From Chitinophaga polysaccharea (GTDB lineage Bacteria > Bacteroidota > Bacteroidia > Chitinophagales > Chitinophagaceae): DNA of 64,000 nucleotides. Position 1 is the first letter of the stretch. Each line of letters opens with the position of its first letter. Shown here one piece after another: positions 35,040 through 43,927 of this stretch. The position numbers and the translations under genes were made by a program. The stretch spans positions 1,860,001-1,924,000 of the forward strand of contig NZ_VIWO01000001.1 in NCBI RefSeq assembly GCF_007829335.1, in the 5' to 3' direction. The notes beneath the pieces were generated by a model. The model saw only the letters and a program-made list of their open reading frames with translations. It did no database searches and was not told the DNA's origin.

Positions 35040-35780
35040 ATGAAGACGCAGACATCATTCGCGGCCCTGTCGGCTCCGCTGCTATGGCAGCAAATCAGTG
35101 CTTTCCGGCTGGATGATCCGAAAGCAGTGTTACCCTTTTCCCGGAAGCTGGCCAGGGAACAACGATGGGATCAGGCCTTTACCCAGCGGGCCATACAGGA
35201 ATATAAGCGGTTCATTTACCTCTGTTGTATTTCTCCCGGCGGTGCATCGCCCTCGGCCATTGTAGACAAGGTATGGCATCAGCATTTGCTTTATACCGAA
35301 AATTATTGGGTTGCATTCTGTGAGCAAACACTGGGCCGGTACATTCACCACCACCCTTCGTCGGGAGGGCTGGCAGAAAGAAAACGGCATGAGGCATGGC
35401 AGGCCGGTACCTGGGAGCAATACCGGCGATGTTTTGGTGAAGATCCTCCCGCGGCCTTCTGGCTGGATGAAAAAGTTAGTTTCCCCTCTTCTGTATTAGC
35501 TACTTTAACCCGGTTGTTCCGGCCTGGATTAACCTTCCTCCTCTTCTTTTTTCTCCTTTTACTATTTCCCGCGTGTAACGGCGCCAGCCCTACGAACCTC
35601 GTGCTGTTTGGCCTCCTGGTATTTTGGGCGGTGAAAACAGCCACCAGCAAACCAGGTAAGTCCTCTAATGACACTAGTGGTAGCAGCTGTTCCAGTGCTT
35701 GCGGCGGTGATAGCAGCGGCTGCAGCAGTGGCTGTGGGGGAGGTTGTGGTAGCGGTTGCGGTGGTTGCAGTGGTTCCTGA
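35040..35780 (+). CDS. Glycine-rich-domain-like protein with Cys/Gly-rich tail
   Basis: A 246-residue protein in three parts. Residues about 10-145 are soluble and include AIVDKVWHQHLLYTENYW (near 75) with a His-x-His pattern. This is close to the glycine-rich-domain-protein (GRDP/DUF1399-like) repeat, IWHxHMLxxxxY. Residues about 160-205 contain two membrane segments (LTFLLFFFLLLLFPACNG and NLVLFGLLVFWAV). From residue about 210 the tail is made almost only of Ser, Gly and Cys, with GCSSGCGGGCGSGCGGCSGS at the end and at least nine cysteines. No function is known to me. The tail could bind metal or anchor in the envelope. The gene at 35798 follows after 17 bases and is probably co-transcribed. 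Confidence 0.75.
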   Translation: MKTQTSFAALSAPLLWQQISAFRLDDPKAVLPFSRKLAREQRWDQAFTQRAIQEYKRFIYLCCISPGGASPSAIVDKVWHQHLLYTENYWVAFCEQTLGRYIHHHPSSGGLAERKRHEAWQAGTWEQYRRCFGEDPPAAFWLDEKVSFPSSVLATLTRLFRPGLTFLLFFFLLLLFPACNGASPTNLVLFGLLVFWAVKTATSKPGKSSNDTSGSSCSSACGGDSSGCSSGCGGGCGSGCGGCSGS

Positions 35781-35797
35781 CAATAAAAACGCACTTT

Positions 35798-36175
35798 ATG
35801 CACAATAAAATTCCATATTACTGGCTGTTGATTTTATTTTTTCTCGGAGGGCTGCTTCCTTTATTATATGTGAACCAGGTAACCGCTCAATGGAATCCTT
35901 TTGCCATGAACGGCCGGCATTTTACCCGGTTTTACCTGCTCTGTGCCGGTGGAAGTTATCTTAGCCTGTTGGTGGCCGGTTGTATGCACCCCCCTGTTGT
36001 TTTTCCGGGTTTTATAAAGTGGTGGCTAACGGGCATATGTATATTGGGGCTGGCAAGATTGGGGCAGGGTATGTATCATGCAAGGCCTGTAGGGTACCTG
36101 ATGCTGATATTGGTGGGGCAATTTTTATGTTGGAGGCTGGGGAAGGGTTTCTTTACAAAAAAAGAGACAGACTGA
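35798..36175 (+). CDS. Small four-helix membrane protein of unknown function
   Basis: From the ATG at 35798 the protein is 125 residues; an earlier in-frame ATG at 35756 overlaps the preceding gene and adds an unlikely N-terminus. Four hydrophobic segments are clear: YYWLLILFFLGGLLPLLY, FYLLCAGGSYLSLLVAG, WWLTGICILGLARLG and VGYLMLILVGQFLCW. It ends with a basic tail (GKGFFTKKETD). I do not recognise the family. Its position right after the Cys/Gly-tail membrane protein suggests the two work together in the envelope. Confidence 0.65.
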   Translation: MHNKIPYYWLLILFFLGGLLPLLYVNQVTAQWNPFAMNGRHFTRFYLLCAGGSYLSLLVAGCMHPPVVFPGFIKWWLTGICILGLARLGQGMYHARPVGYLMLILVGQFLCWRLGKGFFTKKETD

Positions 36176-36736
36176 TGTCTATCTCTTGAGGAGCTTTGGG
36201 TTTCATAGTGTTTACATAGAATAGAATAGTGTTAGCAGGTAGATGTTCTTACGCTCAGCTATATATTCTTTTTTGGAGTAACCGCTGGATAAAATGTGCT
36301 AGGTTTTCTGACCAGATTGGTATAAATATTATTCGATGACGAAATTATCAACTGTAATAGTATGACAATGGTAACAACAATGGATGAAAGGCTGCTTTCT
36401 GGAGCTTTGCGCGACTTCATCCTTGTTTTCAATATGTTAGTAACAAAGAACTTGGTATCTGTGGTCTGATTCACTGATCTATATCAAAAGTCTACAAAAA
36501 GCGGGAGCCTTTTAAACTTATTAGATGAATTGACCCATAAACGCGATGAAAATGCGGTTGTTTCCAACATTGTATATCATTAATGAAGCTGGAATTCATT
36601 CATAATGTGTAAGTTGCAGTCAGAAAGGTATATTTATATAATTTTAATTTATTATAAGATAAAAGAAATTTCGGATTGATAAAGTATTTTTATCTTACTT
36701 GCCTTTTGCTTACTGTCATTTTATATATAAGGTACG
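36176..36736. other. 561-nt AT-rich gap before the two-component genes
   Basis: Only one notable reading frame crosses this gap: a minus-strand 71-codon frame (36259-36474) with a hydrophobic run SSIVVTIVILLQLIISSS. It has no known family and no evident promoter, so it is not called a gene. The base composition is much richer in A+T than the neighbouring genes. The right end probably carries the promoter of the kinase gene. Confidence 0.45.
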
Positions 36737-37900
36737 ATGCTAGCTTTTTTCAGGGACAAGACCAACGGAAAGCCACTTGATGTTAGCCGGAAGCTGATGG
36801 AGTGGATTTCTTTCTTTTTATCTGATAAATATTATAAGACCAATATCAGGGTATGGGCGCACGTACTCATGTGGTCGATTCTGTCGGTTCTGTACGGGCT
36901 GATGATGGCGTCTAACTTCACTATATCCATTGGGGTGAGCGTGTTATTTATGCTGCGGAACATACTCGGGGCTATGTTTTTCTTTTATACCGCGTTTTAT
37001 TTTATTATCCCCAAAGTATTGCAGAAGGGGTATTTTTTCCTGGCCCTGTTATGTTTTTGTGTTCCCTTTTTCTTTTGGTCGGTGATTAATTATTTATGTT
37101 CCCTCTATGCAGTGGCTTTCCTGGAAATCAATGACACTTCGCTGCGGGAATTCATGAAGCGGGTGGTAGATGCCGGCTGGTCGGACACTTTTGGGCTGCA
37201 TCATATGATAAAAATCTTCCTGCCGGTGTTAATGGTCATTGCACCGCCGGTATCCCTGAAGCTGGTATTGGATATTATCCGCTCTTCCACCCGGACGCTG
37301 CGGCTGGAAAGAGATAACCTTAACCTTGAAGTAAGCTTTCTGCGATCTCAGCTGAATCCACATTTTTTATTTAATACCCTGAATAATATTTACTCTTTAT
37401 CGATCAGAAATGACGCATTGGCCTCGGATTTGATTATGCACCTATCAGAAATGATGCGGTATACCCTTTATGATTCCAATACCGACAAGGTGCCATTGGA
37501 TATGGAGGCAGAGTTTCTGAAGAATTATGTGGAGCTGGAGAGCGTGCGGTATGGAAAAAACGCCAGTATCCAGTTTAACTGCGATACCGACAAGATAGGC
37601 GATCACCTGGTAGCGCCACTGCTGATGTTCCCTTTTGTGGAAAATGCCTTTAAGTATTCCCATAGCACCACCAACGATAGGTGCTGGATACATGCGTCTA
37701 TGGAAGTGGTGGAGCGACAGTTGCGGTTTGAAATTGCCAACAGCAAGGGAGAACAGCCGGCAGGCAAAAAAGTGGCCGGGGGAATAGGATTGAGCAATAC
37801 CCGTAAACGGCTTATTTTGCTATATCCCGACCAGCATACCTTACAAATTGAAAATAATCCCGAATATTACAAAGTTGTCTTGACACTAACGTTGAATTAA
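36737..37900 (+). CDS. LytS/YpdA-type sensor histidine kinase
   Basis: A 387-residue membrane kinase. Four hydrophobic segments lie in residues about 38-175 (VWAHVLMWSILSVLYGLMM, LFMLRNILGAMFFFYTAFYF, YFFLALLCFCVPFFFWSVI, and FLPVLMVIAPPVSLKLVL). A short coiled linker leads to the His_kinase box LRSQLNPHFLFNTLNNIYSL with the phospho-acceptor His209. The HATPase domain ends with GGIGLSNTRKRLILLYP near 360. There is no periplasmic sensor domain, so the membrane bundle itself is the likely sensor. The response-regulator gene follows after 5 bases. The signal is unknown; the downstream peptide and LanB genes are possible outputs. Confidence 0.93.
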   Translation: MLAFFRDKTNGKPLDVSRKLMEWISFFLSDKYYKTNIRVWAHVLMWSILSVLYGLMMASNFTISIGVSVLFMLRNILGAMFFFYTAFYFIIPKVLQKGYFFLALLCFCVPFFFWSVINYLCSLYAVAFLEINDTSLREFMKRVVDAGWSDTFGLHHMIKIFLPVLMVIAPPVSLKLVLDIIRSSTRTLRLERDNLNLEVSFLRSQLNPHFLFNTLNNIYSLSIRNDALASDLIMHLSEMMRYTLYDSNTDKVPLDMEAEFLKNYVELESVRYGKNASIQFNCDTDKIGDHLVAPLLMFPFVENAFKYSHSTTNDRCWIHASMEVVERQLRFEIANSKGEQPAGKKVAGGIGLSNTRKRLILLYPDQHTLQIENNPEYYKVVLTLTLN

Positions 37901-37905
37901 AAATT

Positions 37906-38658
37906 ATGGATCAAGTAATTACCTGCCTGGTAGTGGATGATGAGCCTTTTGCACGAGATCTGATGGAAAATTACATTGGACGGGTGCCTTACCTGCAACC
38001 TGTGGCCTTCTGTGAAAGCGCATTTGACGCCATTAACGAGTTACAGCGTCAACCGGTAGACTTGCTTTTTTCAGATATACAAATGCCCAATATCAACGGT
38101 ATTGAAATGATTCGTTCCCTGAGCAACCCGCCATTCGTGATTTTTACGACCGCCTCCAGGGAACATGCCATAGCAGGTTTTGAGCTGGATGCCGTGGATT
38201 ACCTCGTGAAGCCGATTTCCTTTGAGCGATTCCTGAAAGCGGTGAACAAGGCCAGGAACCATATCGGGCAGCGGCAGCAGCCAGTCGTGCCTGTGGAAGC
38301 AGCCAAGCCCAAAATCAGTAATACCAATCACCTTTTTGTAAAAGATAATAATAAGTTAACCAAGATCCTTTTCGATGATATTTACTACGTGGAAGGGATG
38401 AAAGATTATATAAAAATCGTATGTGGGGATAAAACTGTGATCACCTACATGCGTATGAAAGTGATGGAAGATGTGTTGCCGGCCGATCAATTTATGCGGA
38501 TTCACAAATCCTATATTATCCGCCTTCAGGCTGTCAAATCCCTTATGGGCAATACGGTGGAGGTAGTAAACGGGCAGACGGTCATTATCTCAAAGTCGTC
38601 CCGCCAGGAGCTGAAGCGGTTACTTGGGATTGCCAACTATGGAGAAGATGATGAGTGA
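37906..38658 (+). CDS. LytTR-family response regulator
   Basis: A 250-residue protein with an N-terminal receiver domain (VVDDEPFARDLMENYI, phospho-acceptor Asp57 in LFSDIQMP, Lys near 105 in YLVKPISFERF). A linker of about 20 residues rich in Pro and Val follows. The C-terminal LytTR DNA-binding domain spans residues about 140-240 (HLFVKDNNKLTKILFDDIYYVEGMKDY, in parts, and MRIHKSYIIRLQAVKSL). LytTR proteins bind imperfect direct repeats to activate transcription. Its natural partner is the kinase encoded 5 bases upstream. The next gene is the small peptide at 38775, after a 116-nt gap suitable for a regulated promoter. Confidence 0.94.
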   Translation: MDQVITCLVVDDEPFARDLMENYIGRVPYLQPVAFCESAFDAINELQRQPVDLLFSDIQMPNINGIEMIRSLSNPPFVIFTTASREHAIAGFELDAVDYLVKPISFERFLKAVNKARNHIGQRQQPVVPVEAAKPKISNTNHLFVKDNNKLTKILFDDIYYVEGMKDYIKIVCGDKTVITYMRMKVMEDVLPADQFMRIHKSYIIRLQAVKSLMGNTVEVVNGQTVIISKSSRQELKRLLGIANYGEDDE

Positions 38659-38774
38659 AATGTTGTCGTTGGTCGAAAATTAAGGTGATTATGTCTAATA
38701 AAATATGCCATATACTATGAATGGGCGAGCTTAGATAGCAGATATACTTATCTGTTCATCTAAATTACTGTTTT

Positions 38775-38957
38775 ATGGTAGACAAAAAATCTATGAACAG
38801 CCGTCCGAGACTATTATTGGAAAAGGAGATTATTTCCAAAGCAGATGTTTATGCGATTGAAAATATGCGTACATCTGACAGGTCCGGAAAAGGAAAACTG
38901 CACTCCAGCGTACCCACTATTCCCACTACGTGGGGCATCTTAGGTGCCGAAGTTTAA
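38775..38957 (+). CDS. 60-residue peptide, candidate RiPP precursor without cysteine
   Basis: This short frame has an ATG at 38775 and a second at 38793. Residues 10-31 (RPRLLLEKEIISKADVYAIENM in two parts) resemble the leaders of Bacteroidota class I lanthipeptide-like precursors, which share a LxLxKExIS pattern. After a basic Gly/Lys stretch (RSGKGK, 36-41) comes a C-terminal segment LHSSVPTIPTTWGILGAEV with five Ser/Thr and no Cys. The peptide lies between a LytTR regulator gene and a receiver-domain gene, and a LanB-type dehydratase starts 478 bases downstream. Position and composition support a modified peptide substrate. Its small size and lack of homologues I can name leave real doubt. 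Confidence 0.5.
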   Translation: MVDKKSMNSRPRLLLEKEIISKADVYAIENMRTSDRSGKGKLHSSVPTIPTTWGILGAEV

Positions 38958-38998
38958 CCCAATTTGTTTACTATTCTTCATGATTAACCCCGTCAGCA

Positions 38999-39373
38999 AT
39001 GCAATACAGATGTGCAATAGTAGATGACGAACCCTTGGCATTAGACATACTGGAAAACTATATCCAACGAACTTCCTATTTGAAACTCGTAAAGAAAGCA
39101 TCAGAACTGACAACAGTAAAAAAACTGATTGCTGAAAGAAAAGTGGACCTTGTTTTCCTCGATGTAAACCTTAGAGGTAACACCAGGGACATTATAGCGC
39201 AGTTCCTTCAGCAGGACTGCGTTTTTATTCTTGTTACCGCCTACTCCAGCCGGGAGGTACAACATCTCTACTGGAAAGAGAAACAAGGATACCTCGGTAA
39301 ACCTGCGAGTTATAAAAAATTTGTGGATGAAATGGAAAGAGTGATTCCAGGTGTTAAATTGGCCATGACCTGA
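38999..39373 (+). CDS. Stand-alone receiver-domain protein
   Basis: A 124-residue protein that is only a receiver domain: acidic pair in VDDEPLALDILENYIQR, phospho-acceptor Asp55 in LVFLDVNLRG, Thr in ILVTAYSS and the conserved Lys in GYLGKPASYKKF near 102. It closely resembles the receiver half of LytTR regulators, such as the one encoded at 37906, but stops before any DNA-binding domain. It could take phosphate from the LytS-type kinase and compete with or relay to the full-length regulator, or act by protein contact. It lies 41 bases after the small peptide and 62 bases before the dehydratase. An 8-bp hairpin (39371-39395) overlaps its stop codon. Confidence 0.88.
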   Translation: MQYRCAIVDDEPLALDILENYIQRTSYLKLVKKASELTTVKKLIAERKVDLVFLDVNLRGNTRDIIAQFLQQDCVFILVTAYSSREVQHLYWKEKQGYLGKPASYKKFVDEMERVIPGVKLAMT

Positions 39374-39435
39374 AAGCAGGTTGGGTTTGCTTTCAAATTA
39401 TATAGTATCTTAGCGGCTTAACACCGTACGTGATA

Positions 39436-42400
39436 ATGGGTTCTTCACTCATACGCCCGCTAAAAGCTCACGATTTCTACCTCCTCAGAATGCCACTGTT
39501 GTCATGTGAAGAAGTACTCCGCTTACATCGCAGTACCTTTAATGACCCGGTGTCTTTTGTTGCGGCCATCCGGCAGCACTTCACGCTCCCGTTGCTACAG
39601 GAAGCTGTTTTCCTGGCTAGTCCTGCCCTCTATACTGAAATGCTGAAATGGCTGAAGGAACCCGACAGCTCCCTGAAATTGCCGTTGGCACTTTACCGTT
39701 ATTTGTTGAGAATGAGCGCGCGCTGCACGCCCTATGGGCTGTTTGCCGGCTGCACTACCGGTACTATTGGCCCGGGAGATACCCATTTAACATCTCCCGA
39801 TGCCCATCACCGTTACAAGGTGGCCCGCCTGGATATGGAATATCTCTCGGCACTTATGGACGAGCTGGTAACGTGGCCGGATATCCGGTCACAGCTGGAT
39901 TTTTTCCCTAACAACAGCCTCTACAACGCGGGGCCGTCCAGCCGCTACTACGAATACCAGCTGCGGAATGATAAAAGGCATTATTTTCTCAGTGAATTTT
40001 TACAGCGGGATTATATCCGGGAGATATTGGCCGCCGCCCGGCAGGGAGCGCGTATAGCCTACCTGGTGGAAGTGTTGCATAGATACGACATTTCGGAGAA
40101 GGAAGCTGCCGCTTTCATTGAAAACCTGATACATAACCAGATCCTGGTGGCACATCTGGCCCCGGTAGTGAGCGGGGAAGATAACCTGGCTCACCTGATC
40201 GGGCAGTTGCCGGAAGGCCATGCCGCGGTGGCCACCTTGCAGCGGGTTCGGCAGCTTTTGCAGACGCAAACAGATGGGGCGCAACGATATCTTGAGATAC
40301 AGTCCTTGTTGCAAGTGCAGTTTCCCAACGTTGCCGTCAAAGACCCGGTGCAGGTGGATCTCTTTTTTCCGTCGTTGCAGCATCACCTGTCGGCTAAGGC
40401 CGTGGAGCTGCTGCTCCCGCAACTGGAGCGTTTACAGGTGCTGGGTAGCCGCAGTACGCCGGCCGACCTGCAAACATTTAAAGAGCGGTTCCTGCAAATG
40501 TATGAACAAAGGGAAATCCCGCTAATGACGGCACTGGACAGTGAATCGGGTATTGGTTATGGTATTGTATCCGGCGATAATGCCAGCTATACCCCGTTGA
40601 TTGACGACCTGGTGATGCCGGCAGGAGAGAAAAAAGGTACCGCTAACTGGAACGAGCATACGAAATTTGTATTGAAGCATTTCCTGCTCACCCAAAGTGG
40701 CCGTCATAAGGAAATAACGCTTACCGATGCTGACCTGGATGAGTTGTCGGCCGCCACAGAGGTACCCTCGCTGCCGGCTAACCTTTGCCTGATGGGGGCG
40801 TTGTTGGCGGCAGATGCTGATGCCTTCGATAAGGGCGACTTTCGCTTTTTGTTTAAATCCTGTTATGGCCCCAATGCTATTGCGCTGCTGGGGCGTTTTG
40901 CGGCAGGAGATGATACCCTGAAAGTGAAGTTGAAAGCGATGGTACAGCGGGAACAGCTATTGGAACCCGATAAGGTGTTTGCTGAAATCGTGCATTTGCC
41001 GGAAGGACGTACGGGTAATGTCCTACTACGCCCTGACCTGTACGAATATGAGATACCCTTCCTGGGAAAAAGCGGCAAGCCGGAAGTTTACCAGCTGCCG
41101 GTCAATGACCTGTATGTTACCGTACGTGATAACCGGGTAATATTATGTTCTGCGCGGCTGGGGAAAGAAGTGGTGCCCCGGCTTACCAGTGCACATAACT
41201 ATACCCGTGGGTTATCGGTCTATAAATTTTTATGTGATCTGCAGCAACAGGAGGCGGTATCGATACAATGGAATTGGGGTTTGCTGTTGGATCAGCCTTT
41301 TTTGCCCCGGGTGGTATACAAGCAGATTATTATAGAGCGGGCCCGGTGGAAGATTACCCAGGCTGCTTTCCAGGCGCTGCAGCCGTTGCATACGGCAGTG
41401 GTGGCACTGCAGTTGTTGAAAGACCAGTATGAGATCCCGGATACTGTATTATTATCGGAGGGAGATAATGAGCTGCTGATAGATTTTTCCAGCGTTTTTG
41501 CAATAGGCATACTCGCCGAAAAACTGAAGAGGGGGGACATTGTGTTATACGAGCATTTGTTTAATGCGGATACCCGCCTGCTGGCCAGCGATAGCGGCGC
41601 ATTTTGTAACGAGGTGATTATTCCGTTGCATAACACCGCTTACCAGCCCGTTGCCGCCCGGCCTGGAGCGCCCGCAGCCACGTTTGTGCAACGTAGCTTT
41701 TCGCCTGGCAGCGAGTGGTTGTATGCAAAGATCTATTGCGGTCCCAAATGGATGGACCGGCTGTTGCTAAGAGAGCTGATGCCCCTCACCACACAATTAG
41801 AAGAGGTGGGAATGGTGGATCGCTGGTTTTTTATCCGTTTCCAGGACCCCGATCATCATATCCGGATCCGGTTTCACCTGCCACAGCCCGCGCAGCATAC
41901 CAGCGAGGTAATCGGGTTATTGGGTAAAGTCCTGACGCCTTACCTGGACAACGATGTAGTACAGAAAGTGCAGTTTGACACTTATATACGGGAGCTCGAG
42001 CGATATGGGCCCCAGCAAATAATGATCACCGAAAAGATATTTTTCCACGACAGCCAGGCGGTTACCCGTTTGCTGGCTATCGATACCGGTCCTGCCGCTA
42101 CCGAGCGGTGGTTACTGGCACTGAAGGGGGCCGATGCGCTGCTCGATGATTTCGGCTATACGCCTGCGATGAAATTACAGCTGCTACGCCATTTGCAGCA
42201 ACAGTTTTTCGCAGAGCATAAGGGGGATGCTGATCTGCTACAACAGCTGAATAATAAATACCGGCAGGATACCCCTTTAATAACAGCCATATTACGGGAT
42301 AACGGACATGTACCTACGCTGGTGGAAAAGAGCCGGGATGTTTTTAGCCGTCGTTCTGTTGCCACCCGCAAGCTGGTGGAGGAGTTAAAGGCGCAGCAGG

Positions 42401-42543
42401 CCGATGCGGTGATGGCGTTGCCTCCGCACTACCTGCATATGTTCCTGAACCGGATGTTTGCTGCCAACGCCCGGTTGCATGAGCTGGTGATTTACCATTA
42501 TCTCATGAAATATTATACTTCAGAGGTGGCCAGGGGGGGATGA
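39436..42543 (+). CDS. LanB-type (class I lanthipeptide) dehydratase, full length
   Basis: From the ATG at 39436 the protein is 1035 residues; a GTG at 39430 would add two. The N-terminal glutamylation domain spans about 20-680. It holds the signature RMSARCTPYGLFAG with Arg92, Arg96 and Thr98, equivalent in spacing to NisB Arg83, Arg87 and Thr89. The C-terminal elimination domain (SpaB_C-like, about 755-1030) shows FIRFQDPDHHIRIRFHL (Arg810/812), ERYG (855-858) and FFHDSQAV with His871. These match the residues needed for glutamate elimination in NisB. LanB uses glutamyl-tRNA to dehydrate Ser and Thr in a precursor peptide. No LanC cyclase, transporter or peptidase gene is adjacent, which is unusual for a lanthipeptide cluster. 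Confidence 0.9.
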   Translation: MGSSLIRPLKAHDFYLLRMPLLSCEEVLRLHRSTFNDPVSFVAAIRQHFTLPLLQEAVFLASPALYTEMLKWLKEPDSSLKLPLALYRYLLRMSARCTPYGLFAGCTTGTIGPGDTHLTSPDAHHRYKVARLDMEYLSALMDELVTWPDIRSQLDFFPNNSLYNAGPSSRYYEYQLRNDKRHYFLSEFLQRDYIREILAAARQGARIAYLVEVLHRYDISEKEAAAFIENLIHNQILVAHLAPVVSGEDNLAHLIGQLPEGHAAVATLQRVRQLLQTQTDGAQRYLEIQSLLQVQFPNVAVKDPVQVDLFFPSLQHHLSAKAVELLLPQLERLQVLGSRSTPADLQTFKERFLQMYEQREIPLMTALDSESGIGYGIVSGDNASYTPLIDDLVMPAGEKKGTANWNEHTKFVLKHFLLTQSGRHKEITLTDADLDELSAATEVPSLPANLCLMGALLAADADAFDKGDFRFLFKSCYGPNAIALLGRFAAGDDTLKVKLKAMVQREQLLEPDKVFAEIVHLPEGRTGNVLLRPDLYEYEIPFLGKSGKPEVYQLPVNDLYVTVRDNRVILCSARLGKEVVPRLTSAHNYTRGLSVYKFLCDLQQQEAVSIQWNWGLLLDQPFLPRVVYKQIIIERARWKITQAAFQALQPLHTAVVALQLLKDQYEIPDTVLLSEGDNELLIDFSSVFAIGILAEKLKRGDIVLYEHLFNADTRLLASDSGAFCNEVIIPLHNTAYQPVAARPGAPAATFVQRSFSPGSEWLYAKIYCGPKWMDRLLLRELMPLTTQLEEVGMVDRWFFIRFQDPDHHIRIRFHLPQPAQHTSEVIGLLGKVLTPYLDNDVVQKVQFDTYIRELERYGPQQIMITEKIFFHDSQAVTRLLAIDTGPAATERWLLALKGADALLDDFGYTPAMKLQLLRHLQQQFFAEHKGDADLLQQLNNKYRQDTPLITAILRDNGHVPTLVEKSRDVFSRRSVATRKLVEELKAQQADAVMALPPHYLHMFLNRMFAANARLHELVIYHYLMKYYTSEVARGG

Positions 42544-42643
42544 TACCGTTCATCTTATTAATTACAGATTCCATTAAAACCTTATTATTTTTACAACATT
42601 GAGCGTGAAAAATCCGTATAAAATCATTGAAAAACTTAGTAGC

Positions 42644-43927
42644 ATGAAAACAAATGTAGTTTTGCTGGGATGCTTATCACTGTTGTCTGCATCCTGTTTG
42701 GCAGATAATGGCGACAGCAGTGCTATTCATCGTTCTGCGGGAGCAGATCAGGCAAATGCAGGGCTGAAGCTGCCCGCTGGTTTTAAAGCACAGGTAGTAG
42801 CGGAAAACCTGGGTGCTGCCCGTCATATAGCGGTGACTCCGCTGGGCGACATCTATGTAAAAATACAAAGTTCCAAGCCCGGCAAAGCCATTGCCGTTTT
42901 ACATCCCACTGGCAGCGGGAAGCCTGACGCCGTAAAAACTTTTGGTACTTACCGGGGTACGGGTATGGTGATCAAAGATCATTACCTGTACACTTCTTCC
43001 GATGAAGACGTTTATCGTTATCAACTGAATGATAAATTTGAGGTGATGCATCCGGATCAGCCGGAAAAGATAGTGACTGGTTTAATTAACCGCCACCAGC
43101 ATGAGTCGAAGTCTATTGCCCTGGATAATGCGGGTAACATCTATGTGAATATTGGCGCTTACTCTAATTCCTGCCAGCAACAGGACAGGGCCAAAGGTTC
43201 CAAGGGAATACCTGGCTGTCCTATACTGGATTCTGCTGCGGGGATCTGGCAATTTAAAGCGGATAAGCTGAACCAAACCTACGGCGATGGTGTTCGTTAT
43301 GCCACTGGCTTGCGTAATGTAGTGGGCCTGGATTGGAATACAGCCCAGAACCAGTTATTTGTGATGCAGCATGGCCGCGATGGATTGTTTGATATGTTTC
43401 CGGAATACTACGATTTACAGCAAGGAAATGAATTACCGGCAGAATGTATGTATGCGCTGAAGAAAGGCGACAATGCCGGATGGCCTTATATTTACTATGA
43501 TGGTATACAGCATAAGAAGATGCTGTCGCCGGAGTATGGTGGTGATGGTAAGAAAACCGGTGGCGCCGATGCGATTGATCCGGTAGTGGCCTTCCCGGCG
43601 CATATGGCCCCTAATGGATTATTGTTTTATACCGGCAACCAGTTCCCGGAACGTTATAAGAATGGCGCCTTCATTGCTTTTCATGGTTCCTGGAACCGGC
43701 AGAAAGGGCAGAAGGGATATTATGTTGTATTTGTGCCGTTTAAAGATGGCAAGCCTTCCGGGAATTGGGAAGTATTTGCCGACAATTTTACCGGCGTGGA
43801 AAATATCCAGTCGCCCGGCCAGGCGCAACATCGCCCTTGCGGGTTAGCCCAGGGGCCTGATGGCGCGTTGTACGTAACAGATGATGTGAAGGGTACAGTG
43901 TATAAGATTTCTTACAGCGGTAAATAA
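42644..43927 (+). CDS. Sorbosone dehydrogenase-family (PQQ-type) beta-propeller lipoprotein
   Basis: From the ATG at 42644 the protein is 427 residues with a lipoprotein signal (lipobox LSASC, Cys17). A TTG at 42599 would place 15 polar residues before the signal and is rejected. The body is a six-bladed GSDH/sorbosone-dehydrogenase-like propeller. Markers are LPAGFKAQVVAENL, GLRNVVGLDWN, MQHGRDGLFD, GDNAGWPYIYYDG, PAHMAPNGLLFYTG and FHGSWNR. These periplasmic enzymes oxidise sugars or aldehydes using PQQ, though a Bacteroidota member may bind other ligands. The cytochrome c gene overlaps its stop codon by one base, which indicates coupled expression and electron transfer from one to the other. 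Confidence 0.9.
   Translation: MKTNVVLLGCLSLLSASCLADNGDSSAIHRSAGADQANAGLKLPAGFKAQVVAENLGAARHIAVTPLGDIYVKIQSSKPGKAIAVLHPTGSGKPDAVKTFGTYRGTGMVIKDHYLYTSSDEDVYRYQLNDKFEVMHPDQPEKIVTGLINRHQHESKSIALDNAGNIYVNIGAYSNSCQQQDRAKGSKGIPGCPILDSAAGIWQFKADKLNQTYGDGVRYATGLRNVVGLDWNTAQNQLFVMQHGRDGLFDMFPEYYDLQQGNELPAECMYALKKGDNAGWPYIYYDGIQHKKMLSPEYGGDGKKTGGADAIDPVVAFPAHMAPNGLLFYTGNQFPERYKNGAFIAFHGSWNRQKGQKGYYVVFVPFKDGKPSGNWEVFADNFTGVENIQSPGQAQHRPCGLAQGPDGALYVTDDVKGTVYKISYSGK

Noticed and set aside
36259..36474. Minus-strand 71-codon frame with a hydrophobic run before the kinase gene
   Set aside because: No family, promoter or neighbour supports it. It lies in very AT-rich DNA where such frames arise by chance, and it points away from the LanB genes. 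It could be revisited if conserved.
38999..39373. Truncated LytTR regulator (pseudogene)
   Set aside because: The receiver domain is complete with all phosphorylation residues and ends at a natural boundary. No LytTR remnant is seen in the 62 bases that follow.
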